A stretch of 64,000 nucleotides of DNA from Desulfobaculum sp044987625 (lineage in GTDB: Bacteria; Desulfobacterota; Desulfovibrionia; Desulfovibrionales; Desulfovibrionaceae): NCBI RefSeq assembly GCF_044987625.1, contig NZ_JBJDSB010000004.1:223746-287745 (forward strand). Direction: 5' to 3'. The notes beneath the pieces are model-generated. The model was not told the DNA's origin. It saw only the letters and a program-made list of their open reading frames with translations, and ran no database searches. This document shows, piece after piece, positions 16,398-24,439 of the stretch. Position 1 is the first letter of the stretch; every line of letters starts with the position of its first letter. A program made the translations under genes and the position numbers.

Positions 16398-16680
16398 AGA
16401 GAAAGCGCGGCTTTCTTGACAGCTGCGCCGTCTTGTATGGCATGCAGAGGCGGGGGCGGACTGCGGCGCGCCGCGCGTGACCGGCCAAGGGAATGGCGCG
16501 GAGTTGTGCGCTAACCGTGAGGGCGGCGGAATCCTCTAGCAGTTTTGTCGGAATAACGTCCCGAAAGGCCTGAAAACTGTTGGCGCGCGGCAAACGTTGA
16601 CTTTCGGGCCTAATACACACATTGTGGATAAAATACCGCTGGTGGAACCAGCACCCTGCACGATACATCCGGGAGAGTTC

Positions 16681-19071
16681 ATGGCCCAAGCACCTGTCCA
16701 GCAGGAGCCGTTGTTGCGACGCCTCGCCCCCATTGCGTGGCATTTTCTGCGCGTGTTTTTGCCGCTGGCCGTTATTCTGACGGCTGGCTCCATCCTCTTG
16801 TATATCAAGGACGCCGAGCGCATTACCGAGTCCCTCAAGGCCATGGAGGAAAACCGTATGGCCATGGAGCGCGTGGACGTGGTGCGCGACCTGCGCGATG
16901 TGGTGTCCGACCTTGTGTTTCTGCGCGGGGTGTTTGCCACGGTTAAGAAGGACGCCCTGCCCGTCATCTTTTCCGAAAATCATGACGAAAGCGATACGTC
17001 CTCCCTGCATGCCATGCTCAAGAGCTTTGCCGTGGTGCGCGGGCGGTATGATCAGATTCGCTTTTTGGATATCAACGGGGACGAACGTCTGCGCGTGCAG
17101 TACGACATGGGCGCGGCGCACATCGTCCCCGAGGCGCAGCTACAAAGTAAGGGCGAGCGGTACTACTTTAAACACGCGGTACCCCTTCGCCGCAACGAGC
17201 TGTTCGTTTCGCCCTTTGACCTCAACGTGGAGCAGGGCACCTTGGAACTGCCGTACAAGCCCATGCTCCGCATTGTGACCCCGGTGCATAATGCCGAGGG
17301 CGCGCGCCTTGGATTTTTGGTGTTGAATTTTGAGGGGCGGCGGATGCTCAACGAGTTGAAGCGCCAGCACGTGAATTCTCCCGGCGATTTGATGATGCTC
17401 AATGCGCAGGGGTACTGGATGCTTGCCCCGTCGCCCAGCAAGGAATGGGGCTTTATGTTCGAGAACAAGCGCTCCATGACCTTCGCCAAGGAATATCCGG
17501 CACTGTGGGAACGTCTGTTGACCGGGAGCGAGGTGGGACAGTTCCACACCCACAGCGGCATTACGAGTTATGGCATCATCCATCCGCTCTCCGTGGTGGA
17601 GCAGGAGGCCCGCCGCGTTATGCGCACCGCACGGGTGCGGGCGCTGGGCGTGGGAGATGTCCCCTATCGCTGGACCATTATTTCGCACATTACGCCGCAG
17701 ACTCTGCACAAGGAGCAGGCGTCCTCACGGCGGCTGTACGGGATGATGTATGGCGTGCTGATGCTGCTGGTGTTCGGTGGATCGTGGATTGTGGCGCGGG
17801 CAACGCGCCTGAGCGCCCTTGCCAATACCAAACTTTCGGCCATCAACCGCGACCTGAATAACGCCGTGGAGCGCCTTGAGCGGCGCAACCGGGCCACGGT
17901 GCGCATTAATACCATGGTGGACTTTCTGCAGGCCTGCCGGACGGAGAAGGAAATCTACCGTATTGTGGCCTCCAACGCCTCCAGCCTGCTTCCCGGCACG
18001 GCGGGGTCTTTGAATATCTATGACGATGAATCCAGCTTGCTGGAGTGTGTGGCGTCGTGGGGCGGGGACCAGTGCAGCCGTCCGCTCTTCTCGCGCGAGG
18101 GGTGCTGGGCGCTTCGGCGCGGGCAGGTGCATGTGGTGGAGCGTCCGGGTGAAGGCCCGGTGTGTCCGCACTTTGCCAACGAGCCGGAGACGGGATTCAT
18201 CTGTGTGCCCCTCATTGCCCACGGCAAGGTCACTGGTCTGCTGACCTCGCGCTTTGCCTTTGACACCACCTCCATGGAGCCGGAGCGCCTGCACCGTTAC
18301 GCCACGGGCATGGAGCAGCACCTTGTGGCTATTTCCGAACACGTGGCGCTGACCCTCTCCAACCTGCGCCTGCGCGAATCCCTGCGCGAGCAGTCCATTC
18401 GCGACCAGCTCACCGGTCTGTACAACCGCCGGCACATGGAAGAATCCCTTGCCCGCGAGTTCAGCCGTGCCCAGCGCCATGAGCAGCCGCTGAGCGTTAT
18501 TATGCTGGACGTGGACCACTTTAAGAATTTCAACGACACCTACGGGCATGAACTGGGCGACGAGGTGTTGCGCAAACTCGGCGAAACCCTGCGCCTGTTC
18601 AGCCGCCATGAGGACATTGCCTGCCGCTTTGGCGGGGAGGAGTTTGTGCTCATCCTGCCCGGCGCCGCTGCCGATGATGCCCGCCGCCGCGCCGAGGAAT
18701 TGCGCACGACCGTGGCCGAACGTATGGCCGTGCGCCATGGCGAGGAAAAGCTCACCGTGACTATCTCTCTTGGCGTCAGCGAGTATCCCGCCTACGCCAC
18801 AAGTACGGAAACGCTTATCGCCACATCGGACGCGGCGCTGTATGCGGCCAAGGAGGGTGGACGGAATCAGGTGCAGCTGGCCAAGCCCGTCACCGCCGTG
18901 GCCAATGGCGAAGGCGGGCGCACGCAGCGCGCCGCGCAGGACGGCGCAGCGCCGGATTCCGGCGACAACGCGGACCGCACGCCGCCGGACAGCGCAGCCT
19001 CTGAGGACATGAGTAAAGAGGATTCGAAGGAAGGGAATGACGCGCCGGAGGGCGAACGCGGTGAGTCCTAA
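16681..19071 (+). CDS. membrane diguanylate cyclase with Cache-like sensor, GAF and GGDEF domains
   Basis: The start is the ATG at 16681, preceded by GGGAGAG; 796 residues. One membrane segment at about 22-42 and another at about 354-373 enclose a 310-residue periplasmic sensor of the double-Cache type. A GAF domain follows (about 416-570). The GGDEF domain starts at DQLTGLYNRRHMEE, has the active-site GGEEF at 651-655, and carries the product-inhibition I-site RHED (RxxD) at the right distance before it. It should therefore make c-di-GMP in response to an extracytoplasmic ligand and be feedback-inhibited. An acidic, disordered tail of about 70 residues is unusual. The gene is monocistronic, ending at a strong terminator. 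Confidence 0.93.
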   Translation: MAQAPVQQEPLLRRLAPIAWHFLRVFLPLAVILTAGSILLYIKDAERITESLKAMEENRMAMERVDVVRDLRDVVSDLVFLRGVFATVKKDALPVIFSENHDESDTSSLHAMLKSFAVVRGRYDQIRFLDINGDERLRVQYDMGAAHIVPEAQLQSKGERYYFKHAVPLRRNELFVSPFDLNVEQGTLELPYKPMLRIVTPVHNAEGARLGFLVLNFEGRRMLNELKRQHVNSPGDLMMLNAQGYWMLAPSPSKEWGFMFENKRSMTFAKEYPALWERLLTGSEVGQFHTHSGITSYGIIHPLSVVEQEARRVMRTARVRALGVGDVPYRWTIISHITPQTLHKEQASSRRLYGMMYGVLMLLVFGGSWIVARATRLSALANTKLSAINRDLNNAVERLERRNRATVRINTMVDFLQACRTEKEIYRIVASNASSLLPGTAGSLNIYDDESSLLECVASWGGDQCSRPLFSREGCWALRRGQVHVVERPGEGPVCPHFANEPETGFICVPLIAHGKVTGLLTSRFAFDTTSMEPERLHRYATGMEQHLVAISEHVALTLSNLRLRESLREQSIRDQLTGLYNRRHMEESLAREFSRAQRHEQPLSVIMLDVDHFKNFNDTYGHELGDEVLRKLGETLRLFSRHEDIACRFGGEEFVLILPGAAADDARRRAEELRTTVAERMAVRHGEEKLTVTISLGVSEYPAYATSTETLIATSDAALYAAKEGGRNQVQLAKPVTAVANGEGGRTQRAAQDGAAPDSGDNADRTPPDSAASEDMSKEDSKEGNDAPEGERGES

Positions 19072-19097
19072 ACGCGTTGCCACGCGCGGAATAAAGT

Positions 19098-19139
19098 AAC
19101 AAAACGGGCCGGATGCCATGGCATCCGGCCCGTTTTGTT
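19098..19139. terminator. bidirectional intrinsic terminator
   Basis: Two perfect 20-bp arms (19098-19117 and 19120-19139), rich in GC at the tip and ending in AACAAAA/TTTTGTT, sit between the convergent diguanylate cyclase and cysE genes and can serve both. Confidence 0.95.
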
Positions 19140-19157
19140 ATGCGTTAGGGGGCTGGA

Positions 19158-20039
19158 CTATTCTTCGCCCGCCGGGGTCTGCAGGACGCGCGTTCCGGCC
19201 GGGACGTCGCGGGTGAGCCAGACATTACCACCAATGACCGCGTCCTTGCCTATGGTGACGCGGCCAAGAATGGTGGCGCCGGAGTAGACCACAACACCAT
19301 CCTCCACCACGGGGTGACGGGGGATGCCCTTGATGAGCTTGCCGTCGTCGCCCTTGGGGAAGCTCTTCGCGCCGAGGGTAACGCCCTGATACAGGCGCAC
19401 CTTGCGGCCGATGACACAGGTTTCGCCAATGACGGTGCCGGTGCCATGGTCGATGAAGAAATGCTCGCCAATGGTTGCGCCGGGATGGATGTCTATACCG
19501 GTGGCGGAGTGCGCCATTTCCGTGATGATGCGCGGAATGAGCGGCACGCCCAACGTGTGCAGCCGGTTGGCAATGCGGTAGTTGGTGACGGCGAGGATGC
19601 TGGGGTAGCAGAAAATCGTCTCGCCGGGGCCAACGGCTGCGGGGTCGCCCTCGTAGGCGGCCATGACGTCCGTCACCAGCAGGCGGCGCAGTTCGGGCAG
19701 GGATTCGATGAACGCTCGACAGGTCTCCTCGGCTTCATCCTCGCACTTGGTACAGTCGCGGTTCTCCGCCACACAGACAAAACACTTGCCACGGTTAATC
19801 TGGTCCGTGAGCAGGCGGCGGATTTTATCGAGGTTGGTGCCGATGTGATAGCGCATGCTCTCGGCTTCCACTTCGGAGTGGCCGAAGTAGCCGGGAAACA
19901 GCACGGCGCGCAGCCGACTCACGACCTCGGTGAGAACCTCCACCGAGGGCATGGGCGCGTGCCGTTTGGGGCTGTGGTAGACGGATTCGTAGGAACCCGG
20001 CTCGCACAGTCTGTCGATGACGTCGTCCATGAAACCCAT
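19158..20039 (-). CDS. cysE: serine O-acetyltransferase (EpsC-type)
   Basis: The enzyme makes O-acetylserine from serine and acetyl-CoA, the first step of cysteine synthesis. The ATG at 20039 (MGFMDDVIDRL) follows AGAGGA; 293 residues. The left-handed beta-helix hexapeptide repeats (IDIHPGATIGEHFFIDHGTGTVIGET, and VVVYSGATILGRVTIGKDAVIGGN) carry the catalytic Asp-His of the family. An insertion at residues 86-107 holds five cysteines in a C-x2-C-x6-C-x2-C pattern, which could bind zinc or an Fe-S cluster. The gene starts 13 nt after the cysK stop, so the two enzymes of the pathway are co-expressed. Confidence 0.95.
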   Translation of the reverse strand: MGFMDDVIDRLCEPGSYESVYHSPKRHAPMPSVEVLTEVVSRLRAVLFPGYFGHSEVEAESMRYHIGTNLDKIRRLLTDQINRGKCFVCVAENRDCTKCEDEAEETCRAFIESLPELRRLLVTDVMAAYEGDPAAVGPGETIFCYPSILAVTNYRIANRLHTLGVPLIPRIITEMAHSATGIDIHPGATIGEHFFIDHGTGTVIGETCVIGRKVRLYQGVTLGAKSFPKGDDGKLIKGIPRHPVVEDGVVVYSGATILGRVTIGKDAVIGGNVWLTRDVPAGTRVLQTPAGEE

Positions 20040-20052
20040 GTGATTCCTCTCT

Positions 20053-20991
20053 TTAGCCCTGCTGTTCATCCTGAGTGAACAGGGGCGTGCTCAGATACCG
20101 TTCGCCGGTATCGGGGATGATTGTGACGATGAGCTTTCCTGCGTTTTCGGGGCGTTTTGCCTGCTCCACGGCGGCGTGCACTGCCGCACCGGCGGAGATG
20201 CCGCACATGATGCCCTCTTCGCGCATCAGGCGGCGCGCCATGGCGAGGGCGTCGTCCGTGGGGACGGGCGTCACCTCGTCCACAAGGCTCACGTCAAGGT
20301 TCTTGGGGATGAAGCCCGCGCCAATGCCCTGAATCCCGTGCGGACCGGATGCTCCGCCTGAGATAACCGGGGATTCGGCAGGCTCCACTGCCACGATTTT
20401 TACGCCGGGCTTTTCGCCCTTCAGCGTTTTGGCAACGCCGCTGAGGGTGCCGCCGGTGCCGACCCCGGCAACAAAGATATCCACGCCGCCGTCCGTGTCG
20501 TCCCATATTTCATGGGCGGTGGTGCAGGAGTGGATGGCCGGGTTGGCCGGATTGTCAAACTGCAGCGGCATGAACGCGCCGGGCGTTTCGTCCACAATGC
20601 GCCGGGCAGTGGCGATGGAGCCGGACATTCCCTCCGCAGCCGGAGTCAGGCGGATTTCCGCGCCAAATCCGGCAAGCAGCTTGCGCCGCTCTATGCTCAT
20701 GCTTTCGGGCATGGTCAGAATAAGGCGGTAGCCGCGTACGGCGCACATCAGGGCAAGGCCGATGCCGGTGTTGCCGCTGGTGGGTTCTACCACCGTTGCG
20801 CCGGGCTTCAAGATGCCCTGCTGCTCGGCGGTGAGAAGCATGTTCACCCCTACGCGGTCTTTGACGGAGCCGCAGGGGTTGAAAAATTCCAATTTGGCGG
20901 CAACGGTTGCGGTGCAGCCTTGTGTCACTGCATTCAGGTACACCAGAGGCGTCTTGCCTACAAGTTCCGTCATATCCCTAGCAATGTTCAT
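20053..20991 (-). CDS. cysK: cysteine synthase A
   Basis: This PLP enzyme joins O-acetylserine and sulfide to make cysteine. The product has 312 residues. The PLP lysine is Lys44 in NPCGSVKDRVG. The phosphate-binding loop GTGGTLSG and the substrate loop TSGNTGIGLA are present. It is followed closely by cysE, and the two proteins form the cysteine synthase complex in many bacteria. In a sulfide-producing cell this gives direct sulfide assimilation. The gene lies downstream of nifU-nifS, separated from nifS by a terminator-like hairpin. Confidence 0.96.
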   Translation of the reverse strand: MNIARDMTELVGKTPLVYLNAVTQGCTATVAAKLEFFNPCGSVKDRVGVNMLLTAEQQGILKPGATVVEPTSGNTGIGLALMCAVRGYRLILTMPESMSIERRKLLAGFGAEIRLTPAAEGMSGSIATARRIVDETPGAFMPLQFDNPANPAIHSCTTAHEIWDDTDGGVDIFVAGVGTGGTLSGVAKTLKGEKPGVKIVAVEPAESPVISGGASGPHGIQGIGAGFIPKNLDVSLVDEVTPVPTDDALAMARRLMREEGIMCGISAGAAVHAAVEQAKRPENAGKLIVTIIPDTGERYLSTPLFTQDEQQG

Positions 20992-21072
20992 GGCCGGATG
21001 TGTCCTTTGGTCGGCTGTTGCGGGGGCCGGGGTGCGGCCTCCGAAAGACGGTATTGTCCGGGATGGAAAGAA

Positions 21073-21102
21073 GGCCCGGAAACGCCGCGGCGCGTCCGGG
21101 CC
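21073..21102 (-). terminator. probable terminator or attenuator between nifS and cysK
   Basis: GGCCCGGA (21073-21080) and TCCGGGCC (21095-21102) form an 8-bp stem followed on the minus strand by TTCTTTCC, 11 nt after the nifS stop. It probably reduces read-through into cysK-cysE. Confidence 0.6.
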
Positions 21103-21113
21103 GGAAGGTCATA

Positions 21114-22304
21114 TCAACAGGTACAGGGCGGCAGCTCGGAGTCGTCGCCGCGGAAGGGGCTGATTTCGCGAAGGCGCGTGATGATGGCGGGCATTTCCTT
21201 GACCACAAGGTCCACATCTTCCTGCGTGGTGTAGCGCGACAGGGAGAAGCGGATGGACCCGTGGGCAAAGGTGAAGGGCACGCCCATGGCGCGCAGCACG
21301 TGCGACGGCTCAAGGCTGCCGGACGTGCAGGCCGAGCCGGAGCTGGCGCAGATGTGCAGGCGGTCCATAAGCAGCAGAATGGCCTCGCCCTCAACGTACT
21401 TGAAGGAGATATTGGTGGTGTTGGGCAGGCGGTTATCCGGGTCGCCGTTGATGCGGGCGTCGTCTATGGCGGCCAGTAGGCCCTTTTCGAGGCTGTCACG
21501 CAGGGCTTTCACCGTGGTGTTTTCTTCCTCGATGTGCTGGGTGGCCAGTTCCACGGCCTTGCCAAGGGCGATGATGCCGGCGGTGTTTTCCGTACCGGCG
21601 CGGCGGCCGCGTTCCTGATGCCCGCCCAGCATAAAGGGGCGGAAGGGCGTGCCGCGGCGCACGAACAGCGCGCCAATGCCCTTGGGCGCGTGCAGCTTGT
21701 GGCCGGAGAGCACCAAAAAGTCCACGGGCAGGGTCTTCAGGTCAATCTCAACTTTGCCCACGGCCTGCACGGCGTCGGTATGCATGAGCGCGCCATGCTC
21801 CTTCACGATGCGGGCAATCTCCGGGATGGGGAAGATGTTCCCCACTTCGTTATTGGCGTACATCACGGAGACGAGGGCCGTGTCCGGGCGCAGGCTGGCC
21901 CTCAGTTCCTCAAGGTCCAGATTGCCCTTTTCGTCCACGCCCAGGTAGGTGACGTCGTAGCCTTTCTTTTCCAGCTTTTGCACCACATTGAGCACGGCGG
22001 GGTGCTCCACCTTGGTGGTGATGATGTGGCGCTTGTCCGGCTGGGCGGCAAGGGCGGAGTGGATGGCGGTATTGTCGCCTTCCGTTCCGCATGCGGTGAA
22101 GATGATTTCTCCCGGCTCGCAGCCAAGGCCTGTGGCCACGCGCTGGCGGGCTTCATCGAGCTTGGCGCCAACCTGTCCGCCAAAGGTGTGCATGGAGGAC
22201 GGGTTGCCGTACAGCTCGGAGAAATAGGGCATCATCTCGTCAAGGACTTCCGGCGCGACCTGCGTGGTGGCGTTGTTGTCGAGGTAGATGGCGCGCTGGC
22301 TCAT
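21114..22304 (-). CDS. nifS: cysteine desulfurase NifS
   Basis: This PLP enzyme takes sulfur from cysteine and passes it as a persulfide to NifU for Fe-S cluster assembly. The product has 396 residues. The PLP lysine is Lys203 (SGHK), and the catalytic Cys326 lies in SSGSACTSGS, the NifS/IscS type of loop. The ATG overlaps the nifU stop by ATGA. The protein ends in CTC. No nitrogenase genes are nearby, so this is the general housekeeping Fe-S machinery of the cell, the usual situation in Desulfovibrionales. Confidence 0.96.
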   Translation of the reverse strand: MSQRAIYLDNNATTQVAPEVLDEMMPYFSELYGNPSSMHTFGGQVGAKLDEARQRVATGLGCEPGEIIFTACGTEGDNTAIHSALAAQPDKRHIITTKVEHPAVLNVVQKLEKKGYDVTYLGVDEKGNLDLEELRASLRPDTALVSVMYANNEVGNIFPIPEIARIVKEHGALMHTDAVQAVGKVEIDLKTLPVDFLVLSGHKLHAPKGIGALFVRRGTPFRPFMLGGHQERGRRAGTENTAGIIALGKAVELATQHIEEENTTVKALRDSLEKGLLAAIDDARINGDPDNRLPNTTNISFKYVEGEAILLLMDRLHICASSGSACTSGSLEPSHVLRAMGVPFTFAHGSIRFSLSRYTTQEDVDLVVKEMPAIITRLREISPFRGDDSELPPCTC

Positions 22305-23146
22305 GCGGAGACCTCCTTGACCACGATTTCAGGATCAACCTGATCGCGGAGGGTTTTCTGGACGAAGTCCGTCAGCGTCAGCTGGCTGGATGGGCAGTTG
22401 GTGCAGGAGCCGCGCAGGGCCACCTGAACCACGGTGCCGGTGATGTCCACAAGTTCTATATCGCCGCCGTCCTGTTGCAGGCGGGGGCGGATTTCTTCGT
22501 CAACGGCCTTCATGACCAGCTGCATGCGCTGGATGTTGCTGAGGGGCTTTGCGTCCTCAGTGGCGGCAGGGGCGGGTGCCTTTTCGCCGCGCACTTCGTG
22601 CAGCAGTTCTTCCAGCTGGGGGACACAGTCGCCGCAGCCGCCACCGGCCTTGGTGAAGTTGGTGATTTCTTCAACGGTTTTGAGGTCGTTTTCGCGGATG
22701 GCGCGGCGGATGGCTTCGTCCGTAACGCCGAAGCAGTGGCAGACCAGCTCGCCTTCCAGCTCGACCTTTTCGACCTTTTCGCCGCGGAAGTTCTTAATGG
22801 CGGCTTCCAGCGCTTCTTGCCCCATGACGGAGCAGTGCATCTTTTCCTTCGGCAGGCCGCCAAGGAATTCCGCGATGTCCTTATTTGTGATGGACTGTGC
22901 CTCGTCCACGGTCTTGCCCTTGAGCAGTTCCGTGAGGGCGGAGCTGGAGGCAATGGCGCTGGCGCAGCCAAATGTCTGGAACGTGGCGTCCGTGATGACG
23001 CCGTTGTCGTCAATCTTGAGGAAGAGCTTGAGCGCGTCGCCGCAGGCAAGGCTGCCTACCTCGCCGATGGCGTTGGCGTCCTCAAGGGCACCGACGTTCT
23101 TCGGCTCCAGAAAAAATTCCTTCACTTTATCGGTATATTCCCACAT
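22301..23146 (-). CDS. nifU: NifU Fe-S cluster scaffold, full length
   Basis: The product has 281 residues and three modules. An IscU-like N terminus has cluster ligands Cys35, Cys61 and Cys105. A central permanent [2Fe-2S] domain has Cys136, Cys138, Cys171 and Cys174 (CHC and CGDC). A C-terminal Nfu domain has Cys248 and Cys251 (CTNC). It assembles Fe-S clusters with sulfur from NifS and hands them to target proteins. AGGAGG lies 8 nt before the ATG. It is the first gene of the nifU-nifS unit, and its promoter must lie in the short upstream region 23147-23281. Confidence 0.97.
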   Translation of the reverse strand: MWEYTDKVKEFFLEPKNVGALEDANAIGEVGSLACGDALKLFLKIDDNGVITDATFQTFGCASAIASSSALTELLKGKTVDEAQSITNKDIAEFLGGLPKEKMHCSVMGQEALEAAIKNFRGEKVEKVELEGELVCHCFGVTDEAIRRAIRENDLKTVEEITNFTKAGGGCGDCVPQLEELLHEVRGEKAPAPAATEDAKPLSNIQRMQLVMKAVDEEIRPRLQQDGGDIELVDITGTVVQVALRGSCTNCPSSQLTLTDFVQKTLRDQVDPEIVVKEVSA

Positions 23147-23281
23147 GGGATTGCCTCCTGGCGTTTCGCCCGGCCGGTTTATTCCTCTCCGGGCTGAAGC
23201 ATTGTTGAGAGTATAAGTCCGAATTCTTCCAGAGGGAAGTGATGCATGTCAAATTTTCAGAAATTGGTTCCGCAGTGCCCG

Positions 23282-24439
23282 TCATGACCGGGAATGTACC
23301 TGTTTTGAGCGCGCTGCGCACGTGTCTTTGGCGCAGCGGAGGTGCGTTTGGGTTGTGGTCAGCATGGCCTTGACGGAAAAGACGTCGATGATGCGCTGTC
23401 TCGCGGCGTGCCCGAGGCGGCGGCGTTCATCACGAGGCAGGCTGAGCAGGGCGTGGATGGCGGCGGCGATGGCCGTTGGGTTTTCGGGGGGAACCACCCG
23501 TCCGGCTTCCCCGACAACATGTGCGGCGTCGCCAACGTCGGTCACCACACAGGGAACGCCGCAGGCCATGGCTTCACCCACAACATTGGGAAAGCCTTCA
23601 CCCCACGCCGAGGTGAGGCACAGCACATCAAGGGCGGGGTAGAGGCGCGGCATGTCGCGCTCTGGCCCGTGCCAGATGATGTGCTGCGTGAGACCGAGTG
23701 CGGCGGCCTGCTCCGTCAGCCGTGTGCGCAGGGCGTTGTCTCCGTCCCCGACGATGACCACACGCAGATTGGGTACGTTAGGGACGAGCTTTGCCGCAGC
23801 GCGGAGGAACGTGGCGTGGTCCTTCATAGGGTCGATGCGTCCGACAAGGGCGATGACCGGGGCGTCATTGTCGGCCTTCCATGCATGGCGGCGCTGGGCG
23901 ATTTCTTGTGGGGAGGATGCCTTTGGGGAGAATGCGTCAGTATCTATGCCGTTTGGAACAACGCACAGTGCGCCTGCGGGCATGCCCCGCTGGCGGGCCA
24001 CAGCGGCCCCGGCATGGGAGTTGGCGATGATGCAGGAGGCAAAACGGGAAAGGCGCGCTTCAATGAAGTGGGAGGCCGCGTGCATCCAGTCGTATTGGGA
24101 CAAATCCATGTCAGAGGCTCGTATCCCCCACACTCGGCACGAGACGGGACAGAACACGCTAAGGATATTGGGCGGTGTCATGAAGCTGTACAGCACGTCC
24201 GGGGCGAAGCCGCGGACCGCGCTGCGAAGGCGTATGAGGAAGCCGAACAGGTCCCAGCGCCCGGTCTTGCCTAGTGGCAGGAGGGAGACGCCGCGCAGGT
24301 CTTCTTCAAACCCCCCGCCCGAGTAAAAAACCGCAATGCCCACATCATGCCCAAGTGCGGCAAGGCCGTTGGCAAGGCACATGATTTGGCGCTCCGCGCC
24401 GCCAGTTTCCAGTGAACGGGCAAGGAAAAGGATGCGCAT
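23282..24439 (-). CDS. family 4 glycosyltransferase
   Basis: The start is the ATG at 24439, which overlaps the asnB stop as TGATG; 385 residues. It has the GT-B fold: the N-terminal domain begins MRILFLARSLETGGAERQI with the usual GGAE loop, and the C-terminal domain has VALVGRIDPMKDHATFLRAAAKL and SAWGEGFPNVVGEAMACGVPCVVTDVGD, which bind the sugar nucleotide (EGFPNVVGEAMA holds the E-x7-E motif). It is the last gene of a four-gene operon with a flippase, a methyltransferase and AsnB, so it probably builds a surface polysaccharide. Donor and acceptor sugars are unknown. Confidence 0.9.
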   Translation of the reverse strand: MRILFLARSLETGGAERQIMCLANGLAALGHDVGIAVFYSGGGFEEDLRGVSLLPLGKTGRWDLFGFLIRLRSAVRGFAPDVLYSFMTPPNILSVFCPVSCRVWGIRASDMDLSQYDWMHAASHFIEARLSRFASCIIANSHAGAAVARQRGMPAGALCVVPNGIDTDAFSPKASSPQEIAQRRHAWKADNDAPVIALVGRIDPMKDHATFLRAAAKLVPNVPNLRVVIVGDGDNALRTRLTEQAAALGLTQHIIWHGPERDMPRLYPALDVLCLTSAWGEGFPNVVGEAMACGVPCVVTDVGDAAHVVGEAGRVVPPENPTAIAAAIHALLSLPRDERRRLGHAARQRIIDVFSVKAMLTTTQTHLRCAKDTCAARSKQVHSRS

